Shown piece by piece: positions 44,171-54,979 of a stretch of DNA of 64,000 nt. A model generated the notes under the pieces. The model saw only the letters and a program-made list of their open reading frames with translations. It was not told where the DNA came from and ran no database searches. Every line of letters begins with the position of its first letter. Positions within the stretch are counted from its first letter, which is position 1. Origin of the DNA: Ursus arctos. Taxonomy: Eukaryota > Chordata > Mammalia > Carnivora > Ursidae. The DNA lies in contig NW_026622997.1 in NCBI RefSeq assembly GCF_023065955.2, positions 22,424,001-22,488,000 on the forward strand, written 5' to 3'. The translations under genes and the position numbers were made by a program.

Positions 44171-44398
44171 AAATTTGTGGGTTTTAGGGGCCCCTGGGTG
44201 GTTCAGTTGGTTAAGCATCTGCCTTCGGCTCAGGTCATTATCCCAGAGTCCTGGGATCGAGCCCCGCATCAGGCTCCCTGCTCAGCAGGAGAGTCTGCTT
44301 CTTCCTCTTCCTCTGCTCTTACCCCCGCTTGTACTTACTGTATCTCTCAAATAAATAAATAAAATCTTTAAAAAATTTTTTTTAAAAATTTGTGGTTT
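44171..44398 (+). mobile_element. CanSINE with 13-bp duplication
   Basis: Body from 44187: 'GGGGCCCCTGGGTGGTTCAGTTGGTTAAGC', 'GTCCTGGGATCGAGCCCCGCATCAGGC', the CT body, 'CTCAAATAAATAAATAAAATC'. AAATTTGTGGGTTT (44171-44184) and AAATTTGTGGTTT (44386-44398) are the flanking duplication. Confidence 0.94.
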
Positions 44399-44399
44399 C

Positions 44400-44740
44400 T
44401 AAAAATCTAAATACTATAAAAATGGTTAGGAATAAAGGAATTGCTTTCCTATCCAGTGGCATTCTTAGTGAATCCCATTAATTTTATAATGTCCTTCGCC
44501 TTGGAATTGTTCATTATTTCACAGGGACCTTGCTTTTCAGGTTTCCAGATTTAATAACAGATGCCTAGGTTGTGCTTGATGACGAAACTGTAAGAGAATA
44601 AATGTATAGAACAATATAGAAAGGCTCTTCCTTTCAGTATTCCAGGTTTCTAAATGAACGGCAGGGTGAGGAGGGTGACAGAGAGGTAAAAGTAAACTTT
44701 TAAAGCCACAATTAACATAAACTATTGATGCTGATAATCA
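44400..44740. other. unassigned sequence
   Basis: AT-rich unique sequence between the SINE and the MLT1 LTR. Nothing is recognised. Confidence 0.4.
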
Positions 44741-44743
44741 CTG

Positions 44744-45350
44744 GGGTAGGCAGAATAATGGCTTCCCAAAGATGTCCAAGCCCTAATCCCTAGACCACTG
44801 AATGTGTTGCCTTACTGGCAAGAGGATTGCAGATCCATAGGACATTGAGAACGTCAAGGTAGAGAGATGAGCCTGAGTTATCCAGGTGGGTCCAGCCTTA
44901 TCAATGAGCCCCTCCTTACAGTCCAGCAAACTCTCCCTAGATGGAGTCAGAGGGAATCAGTAGAAAGGAAAGTCAGAGAGATTCCAAGTGTGAGCATGGG
45001 GTGATTCTGAGATGTAACGGGACCATGTACAATAGCGGCAGAGAGATTTCTAGATGTTAAGGGCTGCCCCAGGCTGACAGCCAGCAAGAAACGCTTAAGT
45101 ACAGAGGCAGTAGAATTCTACCCACAACCCAAATGAGCCTGGACAGATTCTTCCCCAGAGCCTCGAGAAGGGAATGCAGCCCTCCCCTCACCTTGACTTT
45201 GGTCTTATGAGATCCTAAGGACAGAAACCAGCTGAGCCACACTGTATCCAGAGTCTGACCTACAGAAACCTCGGGTGAACAATCACATGAATATTGTTTT
45301 ATGTCACTGAATTTGTGGTAATTTTTACAGCAACACAAATGAATACAACC
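44744..45350 (+). mobile_element. MaLR (MLT1-type) LTR, nearly full length
   Basis: Sense order: 'GGCAGAATAATGGCTTCCCAAAGATGTCCAAGCCCTAATCCC', 'TGAATGTGTTGCCTTACTGGCAAGAGG', 'CCAGGTGGGTCCAGCCTTATC', 'GATTCTTCCCCAGAGCCTCGAGAAGGGAATGCAGCCC', 'TGTTTTATGTCACTGAATTTGTGGTAATTTTTACAGCA'. These are the classic start, middle and 3' end of an MLT1 LTR. No internal region is attached, so it is a solo LTR. Confidence 0.85.
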
Positions 45351-45354
45351 ACCA

Positions 45355-46190
45355 ACCAAAATAACAAATATACAGATGCAGTGCTCTTCCTCTTACCCAC
45401 AAAAGAGTGGGGACTCGAAACTTCCTGAGGCTATCCCCATGACTTGGAGGAGGCGTTCCCCAATATTGAACTCACCAATATGAAGAACTTTCCAAAATGT
45501 CAGCCATGTCTTTACTTGGTGTCAGCAAGTTACGATGAAGTGAAACTATTCGTTCTGCTGACGTTCCACCATATGGTAATGGATCTACATTTGCTGTTAC
45601 GTGCCAGATGGAACTGGGACACCAACCGCTTACAGTGTCATCTAAAACACAGAGGTAAGCAAAAATTTAGGAATCCCTGATGTTAAAATTGGAGACAAGA
45701 CGTTTCATGACCATGTTGAAATCTGTGATTTTCTTATTTGAACTGACCACGAGCCTGTTTGAGGATTTTTGTCCAATTGTGAGTCTGTGCCCTAAATTAT
45801 ACCACTACTACACGGCGCTGAAATCATCTTCATTATCTATGACACATTACCAGTCATTAAAGCAATCTGAAATACTGAGGCTGCCAGCCATCTGCCCTTA
45901 GAAATACCCAATTATATTATGCAACCTCCTTAGAAAATTTTTATGGTGTAAGATCTCCCTAACTCACATCCACAAGTTGATAAAAAGGCACATATTTTAC
46001 TATTCTACATCCCAGATTGGTTTGCATCTGATACCAGTGTATGGTTTGGAAGGTAGAAAAACTTTCTAAGAAATTCAAGCTATTCACCTATCATCGACAT
46101 GAATTCTTTGCCATAAATCTGACTTTTTTGAAAGAAATCCACTATTATAGATTTTTGTCATCGCCTGACCCTAGGGACATCATCTGCAAA
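45355..46190. other. unassigned sequence with two adjoining short open frames
   Basis: Plus-strand frames 45444-45680 and 45680-45901 abut (stop/start overlap TGATG) but are in different frames. An AGAG|GTAAGC donor-like word lies at 45655. No domain is recognised. It could be an old coding relic of a transposon or retrocopy, or chance. Confidence 0.3.
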
Positions 46191-46413
46191 CCATCGAGGA
46201 ATTTTTTTTTTTTTAAGATTTTATTTATTTATTTGACAGAGACAGAGACAGCCAGAGAGAGAGGGAACACAAGCAGGGGGAGTGGGAGAGGAAGAAACAG
46301 GCTCATAGCGGAGAAGCCTGATGTGGGGCTCGATCCCATAACATCGGGATCACGCCCTGAGCTGAAGGCAGACGCCCAACCGCTGTGCCACCCAGGCGCC
46401 CCCATCGAGGAAT
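46191..46413 (-). mobile_element. young CanSINE, minus strand, perfect 12-bp duplication
   Basis: Body 46203-46401: tail 'AAGATTTTATTTATTTATTTGACAGAGACAGAGACAGCC', 'GCCTGATGTGGGGCTCGATCCC', 'CGGGATCACGCCCTGAGCTGAAGGCAGACGCC', end 'GTGCCACCCAGGCGCCCC'. The GTGCCACCCAGG end (GGTGGCAC in sense) groups it with the ursid-like copy at 49510. CCATCGAGGAAT is identical at 46191-46202 and 46402-46413. Confidence 0.96.
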
Positions 46414-46414
46414 A

Positions 46415-47225
46415 TTTTTTAACCGGATGCTAAGTGTCTGAGATTTTAGGTCAGGCTATAAGGATGATGTAAACAAACTCGTTCTGGAAGTGTCTTACTA
46501 GAGGGTGCTGAGAATCGATATGTTGCTCAATAATCAAGAACAGGAGTCAGTCCTGAACCGACTTGCGAGCCTTGCCAGTCTCCATCAATAGAGGGCTGGA
46601 GGTTTATGAGAAAACGCAGCGCCTACTCCGAGAACTTTCCATAACCCCTCCGCTGCTAGATAGGAAACTGGCTTTCTGCCTCAGGACAAGAGGGTTCCAA
46701 GCCTGCCAATTTGGTCCAGAACACGGTAAGTCCAGCCTACGATTTACACTAATCCTCTGCTAATTAAGAGTTCAGCTCTTCAAGGAGATGAACTGCAGAG
46801 CCATTCTTCCTGATGAAAAAAACGACAAGAAACATTTTCTGTGTAATCACCTCACACTATTTTTTTTTTCAGGCAACGCATATACTTTGTTCATTTTAAG
46901 ATAAAACATAATCGCTTGGAATTTCTATACTCGCAAATACAGCACAGAGAGAGCCTAATAACAGAGCGCAAATTAACGGGTTACAACTTGATGTTACTTT
47001 GGGGACAAGGGTTGCGTATATGTTAAGAAATGCTGCTGGTCCAAGTTTGTGCTTTCATTTCCTTTGAGTTCCTGTGGTGAGCTGATCAGCCAAAGGGCAA
47101 TTTTGCAGCAAGAAAACAATGAGTTGTTAAAGAACCCTCTTTCCTTTTCTGTTTAGTCACTGCTCCTTGGCAAATTTGGAGAGATACTTTCTGTGGGCAA
47201 TAGGGCCTGATAAATTCCATTTATT
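46415..47225. other. unassigned sequence
   Basis: No repeat is recognised. An ACG|GTAAGT donor-like word at 46724 has weak upstream acceptors and no recognisable peptide. Confidence 0.4.
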
Positions 47226-47227
47226 CT

Positions 47228-47434
47228 CTATTTTTTTTAGAGAGAGAGAATGCACTTGTGGGGGTGGGGGTGGGGGGCATCGAGGAGGGGCAGAGGGAGA
47301 GGGAGAGAGAGAATCCCAGACTCCATGCCCAGCACGAAGCCTGATGCGGGGCTCAATCTCACGACCCTGAGACCATGACCTGAGCTGAAATCAAGAGTGG
47401 GATCCTTAACAGACTGAGCCACCCAGGTGCCCCT
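47228..47434 (-). mobile_element. CanSINE, minus strand
   Basis: 'TTTTTTTTAGAGAGAGAGAATGC', a GA-rich body with (GGGGGT)n-like expansion at 47260-47277, 'GGGGCTCAATCTCACGACCCTGAGACCATGACCTGAGC', end 'GACTGAGCCACCCAGGTGCCCC'. Confidence 0.93.
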
Positions 47435-47439
47435 GAAAG

Positions 47440-47825
47440 CTTACCATGTACCAGATGATATAAGGACAAAAATACAGAACACAGTTTCTATTACAAACAG
47501 TATGTTCTCACAGCTCATAAAGAGACTCTGCATATACGTTTATAATAAATAGAATACACAGACATATCATGTCTCTGTTTTTTGAACAAGTTCACATGGA
47601 TCATTTCTTTGGAACCAGCCCACAATTTTTATATTTCATTATTTAAAAAATTATATCACCTATTTCCACACACTTCCAAAGCATATAACAAGTCCAGGTT
47701 TTAGGATTATTTTTCTGTAGCATACATTTTAAGTAGGCTTACAACAGGAAAGGAAACATACACTTGAATCAGACTACTTTAAATCATACCATAGGATACT
47801 TTCCATGGAAACATTCTACAGAAGT
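47440..47825. other. unassigned AT-rich sequence
   Basis: Nothing is recognised between the SINE and the hAT MITE. Confidence 0.4.
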
Positions 47826-47828
47826 TCC

Positions 47829-48018
47829 CTGTCCAATCCTAAAGCAGAGCCACCAGCGACATGTGGCTCTTTATATTTAAATTCTTTAAAATTAAGAACT
47901 CAGTTCCTCAGCTGCACTAACCCATTTCAAGTGCTCGAGGCCACCTGTGGCTAATGGCCACCATACTGGACAGCACAGACTATTTTATTCATCACAGAGA
48001 GTTCGATTAGATAGCACA
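47829..48018. mobile_element. hAT-type MITE relic, second copy
   Basis: 'CTGTCCAATCCTAAAGCAGAGCCACCAGCGACATGTGGCTC', 'AATTAAGAACTCAGTTCCTCAGCTGCACTAACCCATTTCAAGTGCTCG', 'GTGGCTAATGGCCACCATACTGGACAGCACAG', then 'CACAGAGAGTTCGATTAGATAGCACA'. Same family as 5712-5902. Confidence 0.7.
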
Positions 48019-48024
48019 TCTATA

Positions 48025-49495
48025 GTTGTCCCTGTATTTATCTTAATGCACAAAAGAGGGTATTTTCTCGACCCACGTCTTAGCCTTTTTGTACAGTTGT
48101 AGACCGTAAAGGAAGTCTGAAAACAAATATATCAACACGTATTATTACCCAAGAGAACTAATGCTTACAAAGTTTGAGCTGACAGGAAGATCACTCAGGG
48201 CTTTCCTCTAGATTCTGAGGTCCACCTTGCACTGAAATCCATACCCTTCTGGTCCCTGACAAGAGTATGGTGGCTGATTGAAATCTAGGGCTGAGACGAT
48301 CAGATTTTATCTACTATGACGGTGCTGATTGATTTGTAATCGCTGCTTGATTCAAGCTCCAGAGCTCAGAGAGAAAAAGGGGCTTGATGTGTTAATGATG
48401 ACTCACGGGTCAAGAGCTGACGTTCTGCTTGCTGGCTGGGGTATTTTCTATCACAAGCATTCGCGCGCAACTAATAAGCACCCGCAGTGGGAAGATACAC
48501 ACGCAGAAGGAAAGCAAGCTTGAAGCAGGCAATGGTCTATTTCATATCTGCCGGACTACCTGAAAATCATCCTTCAGCTTTGGCTCTCCAACTTTAGAAG
48601 AATATAGATGGAACTCTGGTGATAAAAGGAAAAACTTTAAATTACTCTCATGCACGTTCCCCAAGCCCTGAATAACTGAGCCCACCTTCTCCCCATCTTT
48701 TATAAGAGATATGAGTCCTGTCTGGACTCAAAAAACCTCTTTGGGATGGTTCTGTGAGAGAAACTATAAAATAACCTTCTAAGAGAGTCTTTTATGGAGA
48801 AAATGAAATGTCACCTCTCCTGCAGTGGCTTAAAAAATATGTTTTCCTGAAAATCAGAAGACACATGGAAGGCTCCTTCAGGCAACATGACTCTTCAACA
48901 GTCTCTAGAGGATTTCAGAAATACAATTTCTCCTTCGTAGACTCTTGCCTGTCCACTGCATAAATGCCTAGTGCACTCCGTCCCCAGGAGAAAAATGTAT
49001 GATTTTGCTCACAGGAAATGAATTTTGAGAACTGCTTTAACTCCAACTTTCTCTTGGAAGGTTGAATTTCATAAAGATTTCCAAGCTCATCCATCTGAAT
49101 ATTCACGTTGAACACTCTGGTCCAGCCACGATGGGGTTACACGGAGCGTGATCCTACTGTGGAAGCTGTCTGGGAGCCGTCCTTTGTTGTAGCTCTTCGG
49201 CCATCTTCCTTCCACAGCGAAGAAGAAAACGCAAATCTACGTTTTCCTCTTTGTGAGCAATGCTCAGAGAATATATTGGTGAAAAAACCGAAGTCTCTTT
49301 GATGAACTGTGATTTTTCAGTCATCTGTATGAAGTTTTTTTTTTCGTTCCATTTTCTGGGATAACCATGAGTTGGTAGTATGAAAATAGAAGTGGTTTTT
49401 AAAGCAGATATATTAAAGAAGAAATTCTTCGAAAGCCACGATGACTACTGGAAGAATGTTGCATCCTTTGTTATGATCAGGAGGACCACATTTGT
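48025..49495. other. unassigned sequence
   Basis: 1.5 kb with no recognised repeat. It contains a locally CpG-containing segment near 48460-48490 ('CATTCGCGCGCAACTAAT'). Only short frames are present. Confidence 0.4.
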
Positions 49496-49497
49496 AT

Positions 49498-49719
49498 AAA
49501 GTGAGACTACGGGGCGCCTGGGTGGCACAGCGGTTGGGCGTCTGCCTTCGGCTCAGGGCGTGATCTCGGCGTTGTGGGATCGAGCCCCACATCGGGCTCC
49601 TCCACTAGGAGCCTGCTTCTTCCTCTCCCACTCCCCCTGCTTGTGTTCCCTCTCTCGCTGGCTGTCTCTATCTCTGTCGAATAAATAAATAAAATCTTTA
49701 AAAAAAAAAAGTGAGACTA
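49498..49719 (+). mobile_element. young ursid-type CanSINE, perfect 12-bp duplication
   Basis: Body 49510-49710: 'GGGGCGCCTGGGTGGCACAGCGGTTGGGCGTC', 'CTCAGGGCGTGATCTCGGCGTTGTGGGATCGAGCCC', 'CTCCTCCACTAGGAGCCTGC', 'CTCTCGCTGGCTGTCTCTATCTCTGTC', AATAAATAAATAAAATC and A10. AAAGTGAGACTA flanks it at 49498-49509 and 49708-49719 (the second copy shares A with the tail). The high CpG content of the body fits a young, little-decayed copy. Confidence 0.97.
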
Positions 49720-49724
49720 TCAAT

Positions 49725-50435
49725 TTAAATAGAAAAAAGAACTTGAAGGAACATTATTCAATTTGGTTCTTAATTGAAATGTTTACATTGTTAAGAATTT
49801 CTTTTTGCTCTAATTCCTGATTTGGCACCACAATTCATATTGCTATCACCCTGGAAATCTTGTTTTAATCAATTTCTTAAGAAAAGTCAATGATGCAATG
49901 ACAATATCTTTGATGACTTAAAGTGTCGGGTATCAATCCATGGTAATGAGGCTGCTGGATAAAGGGCCTCCTTGACATTTTAAGCATGTGCAACAGTGGC
50001 ATAAAATAATGCACAGGCCTTCTACCAGCTGGACATTTCAGCACAAAATGAGTATCTGATGATTTAAAGATATACCTTTAAAAATTCAAAATACAAAAAA
50101 AAAAAGTAAAAGAAAACAAAGAAACAAATATTTTATATAATTTTATGCAGCTTCTAAAAAGAATAGCATAGTTATAGTCTTGAGTGAGAAAACATCAAAT
50201 ACAATCCTAAATATAATTCAGTCCCATGTAGAAATAGATATATATGTATATACATACAAACACATACATATGTATACACATATGACTATGTATAAACTGG
50301 AGAATTCCCATGTAAAGAATAATTTTAACAATGTGACATATGAATATTCTAATTACTAGCCATTTGCCAAGAAAATGCTACAAGGAGAAAAGTATAAATG
50401 AATTAACTTGGAAATGCAGGTTGAATGTCCAGTTA
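49725..50435. other. unassigned AT-rich sequence
   Basis: An imperfect (TA/CA)n stretch lies at 50236-50295. No gene or named repeat. Confidence 0.4.
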
Positions 50436-50439
50436 ATAA

Positions 50440-50650
50440 CATTTATTGAGAACTTTTTATACGGCAGGTATGACGCTAAACACTTTACACACAATCAGCC
50501 ATTTGATCCTTACAAATCAGTAAGGCACAATTAATAAGCATATTTCCTAGGAAAAGACTAAGATTCGTAGCGGTTTGCTAATTTGTCCAGTTACACGGCT
50601 AATAAATGCTGATGTCGATGCCAAGTCTGTCTCACCCCAAATTCTCTCTT
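50440..50650 (-). repeat. MIR SINE
   Basis: 'ATTTATTGAGAACTTTTTATACGGCAGGTATGACGCTAAACAC', 'CCATTTGATCCTTACAA', 'GCTAATTTGTCCAGTTACACGGCTAATAAATGCTGATGTCGATGCCAAGTC': antisense MIR in full order. Confidence 0.75.
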
Positions 50651-50784
50651 TCGTGATGAATAGGTAAGAATTATGTTACATTAACATTTCAAAGCACTGG
50701 CTTACGAGGGTTGGTCTCTGCTCACTCAATTATGGTGTTTTATATATATAAATGGTTTTCTCCCAAGTGCTTAAAAATACACAT

Positions 50785-50940
50785 TTATTTCAAGTGAATC
50801 AATGCATACTGACTGTGTACTTTGTGTTGGGCCCTGTGCTTGCACATGAGAACAAAAAGATGAATAAGGTCCTCAAGGAGGTCAGCCCAGTGGAGGAGAA
50901 GAGCACACAAACAAATGTTTACAATATACCATGCTAAATG
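50785..50940 (-). repeat. L2 LINE 3' fragment
   Basis: 'AATGCATACTGACTGTGTACTTTGTGTTGGGCCCTGTGC', 'AGATGAATAAGGTCCTCAAGGAGGTCAGCCCAGTGGAGGAG' follows the antisense L2 3' end pattern. Confidence 0.5.
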
Positions 50941-50944
50941 CCAG

Positions 50945-53900
50945 GCTGCCAGGGTTCAAAATGCTTCAGAAGAAAAAAGATGGCCTATTATTTGGGGAAT
51001 CCACATCATTTTAAAAGACTGTTTGCAAGATTAATTTTCTGGGCAAGCTTTTTACTACACACCATTTGTACAGAATTCTGATGTAAATTTTCATAAATTC
51101 CCGAACAGTGGAGTTTTAAATGTTATTGTCGTTAATACTAACATCCCTGAGGGTATTTCACAAACGAGCTAAGACACAGTCTAGTTATTCTAGAAGGAAA
51201 TGCATCTAAGTCACATAACATAGGTAGTCCTCTTTGGGGAAAGAAAATGAGGGTAAAAGGTGGTGGGAATTTTTCTTTGAGTCATATGTTCATGAAATTC
51301 TTAATTAGTTGGATAATAATTTGCTCCTGCCTTGTTGAAATAGCTAATAATATTTTGAATGTTTAAATATGTTATAGAATATTAAAATGATACTTTATTA
51401 GTGATGCTAGGGATATTTAAAATTATAATTAGTTTTCACACACAAAGCACATTTTTCAAAATAAAAGAAATCTGACTCCTGATGAAGTAAGAGCACTCAA
51501 AAGTTGATGTCTTCTTAAGGAATTTTTAATTAAATCCTTATTATCTTCTTGTTCCAAATAAAGCAGTGATAGCTCTCAAAAACTTGTTCCACCTTATGGG
51601 ATTTTTCATTACATTTTGTGTTATCTACTTAAGGGATGTTTAAATACAGTACTATATAAACATATTGTCACACACCAAGAGACAAAATGCAGAATAAGTG
51701 ATTCTCAGTTTTTACAACTGGTCTTCTCTTCATGGGTAGACCAGAGGCCTAACCTTTCCCTGCATCTCTGTCCCTATCCACTCTGTTCCTAATTCACTGT
51801 CCCCATAAGCTGGAGTCAAGCAACCAGGGAGGAGAGAGGGGTAAATGGCAGCACAGATGAATGTGTCACTTAAGGGAGGTCAGAGAAACCTCTTGATCAA
51901 TGTGTCTTTGCAGATTTCTTCTAACTCCATAAAACAGAGGATTCCACAGCCAATCTTTTACTGTAACTTGTGCTTTGGATTTGAGTCCGAAGTTATCAGA
52001 GCATTATTAGAACTATAAGAACTGGAAATGAACTTTTCACAGAGTAATTTTATCTATAAAATGGGAACATTAAACTCGATCATCTGTAAGACCCAGCTCT
52101 TACACTTCTGAGGTCTTGATGCCAAGAATTAGGTAAAATATTTGTCTACTTATATGTGAGGAGAGAGTTCCTCTTTTTTATGCAGGAAGTATGGAACTCT
52201 AGGTATTTGAACATCTGTTATTTTCCTAAAAGGATTAGATAAATGAGCTAAAAACATAGAAGAGATTTAGAAGTAGGTTATTGGGAAAATTTCTATGACT
52301 TTCTAAGCCTCTAATAAAATATTAGCAAAATGAATTAATCAAAAAAATAATAAAAGTATGATAAGAAGCGAGTGTTTGTTGATGAATTGTTGAAGCATGC
52401 AGCAACCTAAGATTGTTTGAGAAAAACCAAGAGGGGCCCTCTTCTCACCCTTCCCTACATAAATAGCAAGTATAGATGCATAGATCCGTTCCTATATCCC
52501 CTGTGCATGTACAGTGCAGAAAGGTGGTAAACAAATGAAAAGTTTTTAAGAGTAATTACCTCTAAATGATCGAACAAAGGCAATTACCGTGTTCTTCTCT
52601 TTTTATGCATTCCCTAGATTTCTTCTTATTTATCATCAGAAAAAGATATTTTGATACTACTGATTTGTTTATATTAACAGCCCCCTGGATAGGGTCTGCT
52701 TCAAGTGTCATCTGCTTTTTAGCAAGAAATAACGTTAAATAATTTTAGTATATGAGAACATCTATGGCAGACATGCCTACAAGCAAGAAATATGAGAAGT
52801 TTGATCTAATACAGAAAAGCTGAATTCGCATGTCACAGATGGGGAGCCCAGAACAAAAAGGAAAAAAAAATGTATTATGGTCAAAGCTGATGGTGGGTGA
52901 GCACAGTTTACGTTTCATAGTGTATAGCAAAAGATTGGGTTTTGCCAGCTTTGCAAGACCTACTCATTACATGATAGGATGAAGAGATAAAAACTATAAA
53001 TTATCCATTGGGATATTTTTAAGGACTTGAAGCAGAATGTGGTCATTTATTTTATTTACTATATTCAGACAACATTGTACAATTTTGTTGAAGAAATTTG
53101 TTAAATGTCTTCTTCAAAATGAAGGCATTTTTTAGACTTAGGATTCTCAGAAGCCAATTGCTTGGATTCCTATTGGCTCTTCAAAGAGATCATGCTTATT
53201 GATGTGATAAAGCATCTCAACAAAATAAAATTGAAACTATGGACATACAAACACACATGATTTTGTTGCATGAAGATATAAACATGTTCAGACTCAACAT
53301 GGACCCCTGGATGGAGCTGGTCTGCACCCTCCTCTCATTGCTGCACTCCAGATAAATAGACTCACAGTCTTAGACAAATTGCAGAGCTATGTTATGGAAA
53401 GTAATTTGTAATTTCAGAAGAGAGTTATGGGAGGAAGGAGAAAAGTTAACTGTTTCTCCAATCTTCCATAAATTATGAGTGCTTGATTGGAGAAGCAGAG
53501 GGCCAGAGAGACAGACAGAAGGAAAAGAGACTTCATAGATGAACACCGAGGAAGCGGAATGTGTCCTATTGTCTGGAGAATGACATGGACCCCAAATCAA
53601 CAGATTGCAGGCACATTTTCAGAGAATGTGTATCCTCTTTTGGGTGAAAACAAAAACAACAACAACAACAAAAAAGAGTCAACTTTCTGTTGTGATGTGT
53701 CCAAGAAGGTTTCTGAAACTTTTTTTTTTTAAATCATTGAAGATCTTATCTGGAATTATCAGAAGGAGAGAGAACTCATGTAACTGAATTATTTGGAAGA
53801 CATAGTACACTTTTATTGACTTCAGCTAAGTATATGTTCAAATTTTTCCTGTATTTTTTTCAATATGTTTGGTGTCTAAAACTCCAGAATAGGTAATATA

Positions 53901-53960
53901 TTCTTCAACAACCATTTATGAAAACACAATAGAAATTAGATGTTTTATGTGTGTTTTTTT
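50945..53960. other. unassigned AT-rich sequence
   Basis: 3 kb with no recognised young repeat. 52035-52115 may be a MIR piece ('TTTTATCTATAAAATGGGAACATTAAA'). (AAC)n lies at 53652-53670. Open frames are short and lack support. Confidence 0.4.
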
Positions 53961-53964
53961 AAAT

Positions 53965-54115
53965 CACATTAATCCTTCTATTACCACCATTACTAGCCTC
54001 ATTTTTTCAGGTGAAATGTCTGGAACACAAGAGTGAAGTGATGTGACTAAGGTCTTACTACAGATTGCAGGTGTGAGAATTGAAATGCAAATCTATCTTC
54101 TGGCTGTGAAGTTGT
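53965..54115 (-). repeat. MIR SINE, decayed
   Basis: 'CACATTAATCCTTCTATTACCACCATTACTAGCC', 'AGTGAAGTGATGTGACTAAGGTCTTACTACAGATTGCAGGTGTGAGAATTGAAATGC' match the antisense MIR core. Confidence 0.55.
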
Positions 54116-54119
54116 AACT

Positions 54120-54535
54120 TTCACATATATCATGCTTCCTTCTCAGGAAAGTGCAAGTTTTATCTTTCTTTAACTCATGTCAGCTTCCTATTACACTGGA
54201 ACATGATCAGGATCTCCATTTATCTATTTATACATCATCTTCATTGTTCCTATTTTACGAAGAACAGTACAAAATTTTCAAGGATTTTTTTTTTGGTATG
54301 AGTGGGAATGCTTATGTGGTTTTTCTCTTCCAGTTCAAAATATGAGAATTATTTTAAATATTTCCAAATACTAAACCATTCTTAAATCACTGGCATGACT
54401 ACCATGTGGTCAAGTTGTTTTTTGCCTCTTAATAATGTTGTTGGAATCAATTTGTTTATATTTTGTCTAGAATGCTTGCATTTATTCACAAGTGAAATCG
54501 ACCTGCAGTTTTATTATGTTATTATGCAGTTTGGT
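54120..54535. other. unassigned AT-rich sequence
   Basis: Nothing is recognised. Confidence 0.4.
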
Positions 54536-54537
54536 TT

Positions 54538-54788
54538 CCAATGTTCACTCTATTTTATCCTTTTTAAGATTTCATTTATTTTTTTAAAGTTGTTTCTTTA
54601 TTTGAGAAAGAGACAGAGACAGCGAGAGAGAGCACGAGTGGGGAAGAGAGGGAGAAGCAGGTTCCCCAGTGATCAGGGAGCTTGACGTGGGGCTTGATCT
54701 CAGGAGCCTGGGATCATGACCTGAGATGAAATCAAGAGTCACATGCTTAACCAATTAAGCCACCCAGGCGCCCCCACCAATGTTCACT
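54538..54788 (-). mobile_element. CanSINE, minus strand, perfect 12-bp duplication
   Basis: Body 54550-54776: tail 'TTTTTAAGATTTCATTTATTTTTTTAAAG', a GA-rich body, 'GGGGCTTGATCTCAGGAGCCTGGGATCATGACCTGAG', end 'AAGCCACCCAGGCGCCCC'. CCAATGTTCACT is identical at 54538-54549 and 54777-54788. Confidence 0.95.
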
Positions 54789-54880
54789 TTAAAGAAAAAG
54801 TCTTTGTCTATGCTTCATAATACTTCAAATAATTGTGGAATCGTGTATTCTTTGAATCTGGGTAGAGAGTTCACCTAACC

Positions 54881-54973
54881 AAAAAGAGAAAAGAAAAGAA
54901 GAAAAAAAAGAAAAGAAAAGAAAGGAAAAGAAAAGAAAAGAAAGAAGAAGAAAAGAAAAAAGAAGAAAAGAAG
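54881..54973 (+). repeat. 93-nt uninterrupted purine (A/G) run
   Basis: Only A and G on the + strand, as AAAAG, AAAGG and AAGAAG units. The long homopurine run has mirror-like symmetry, of the type that can adopt a triplex (H-DNA). Confidence 0.95.
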
Positions 54974-54979
54974 TAGAGC

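Noticed and set aside
46041..46433. 130-codon plus-strand frame
   Set aside because: Its C-terminal two thirds is the antisense CanSINE at 46203-46401.
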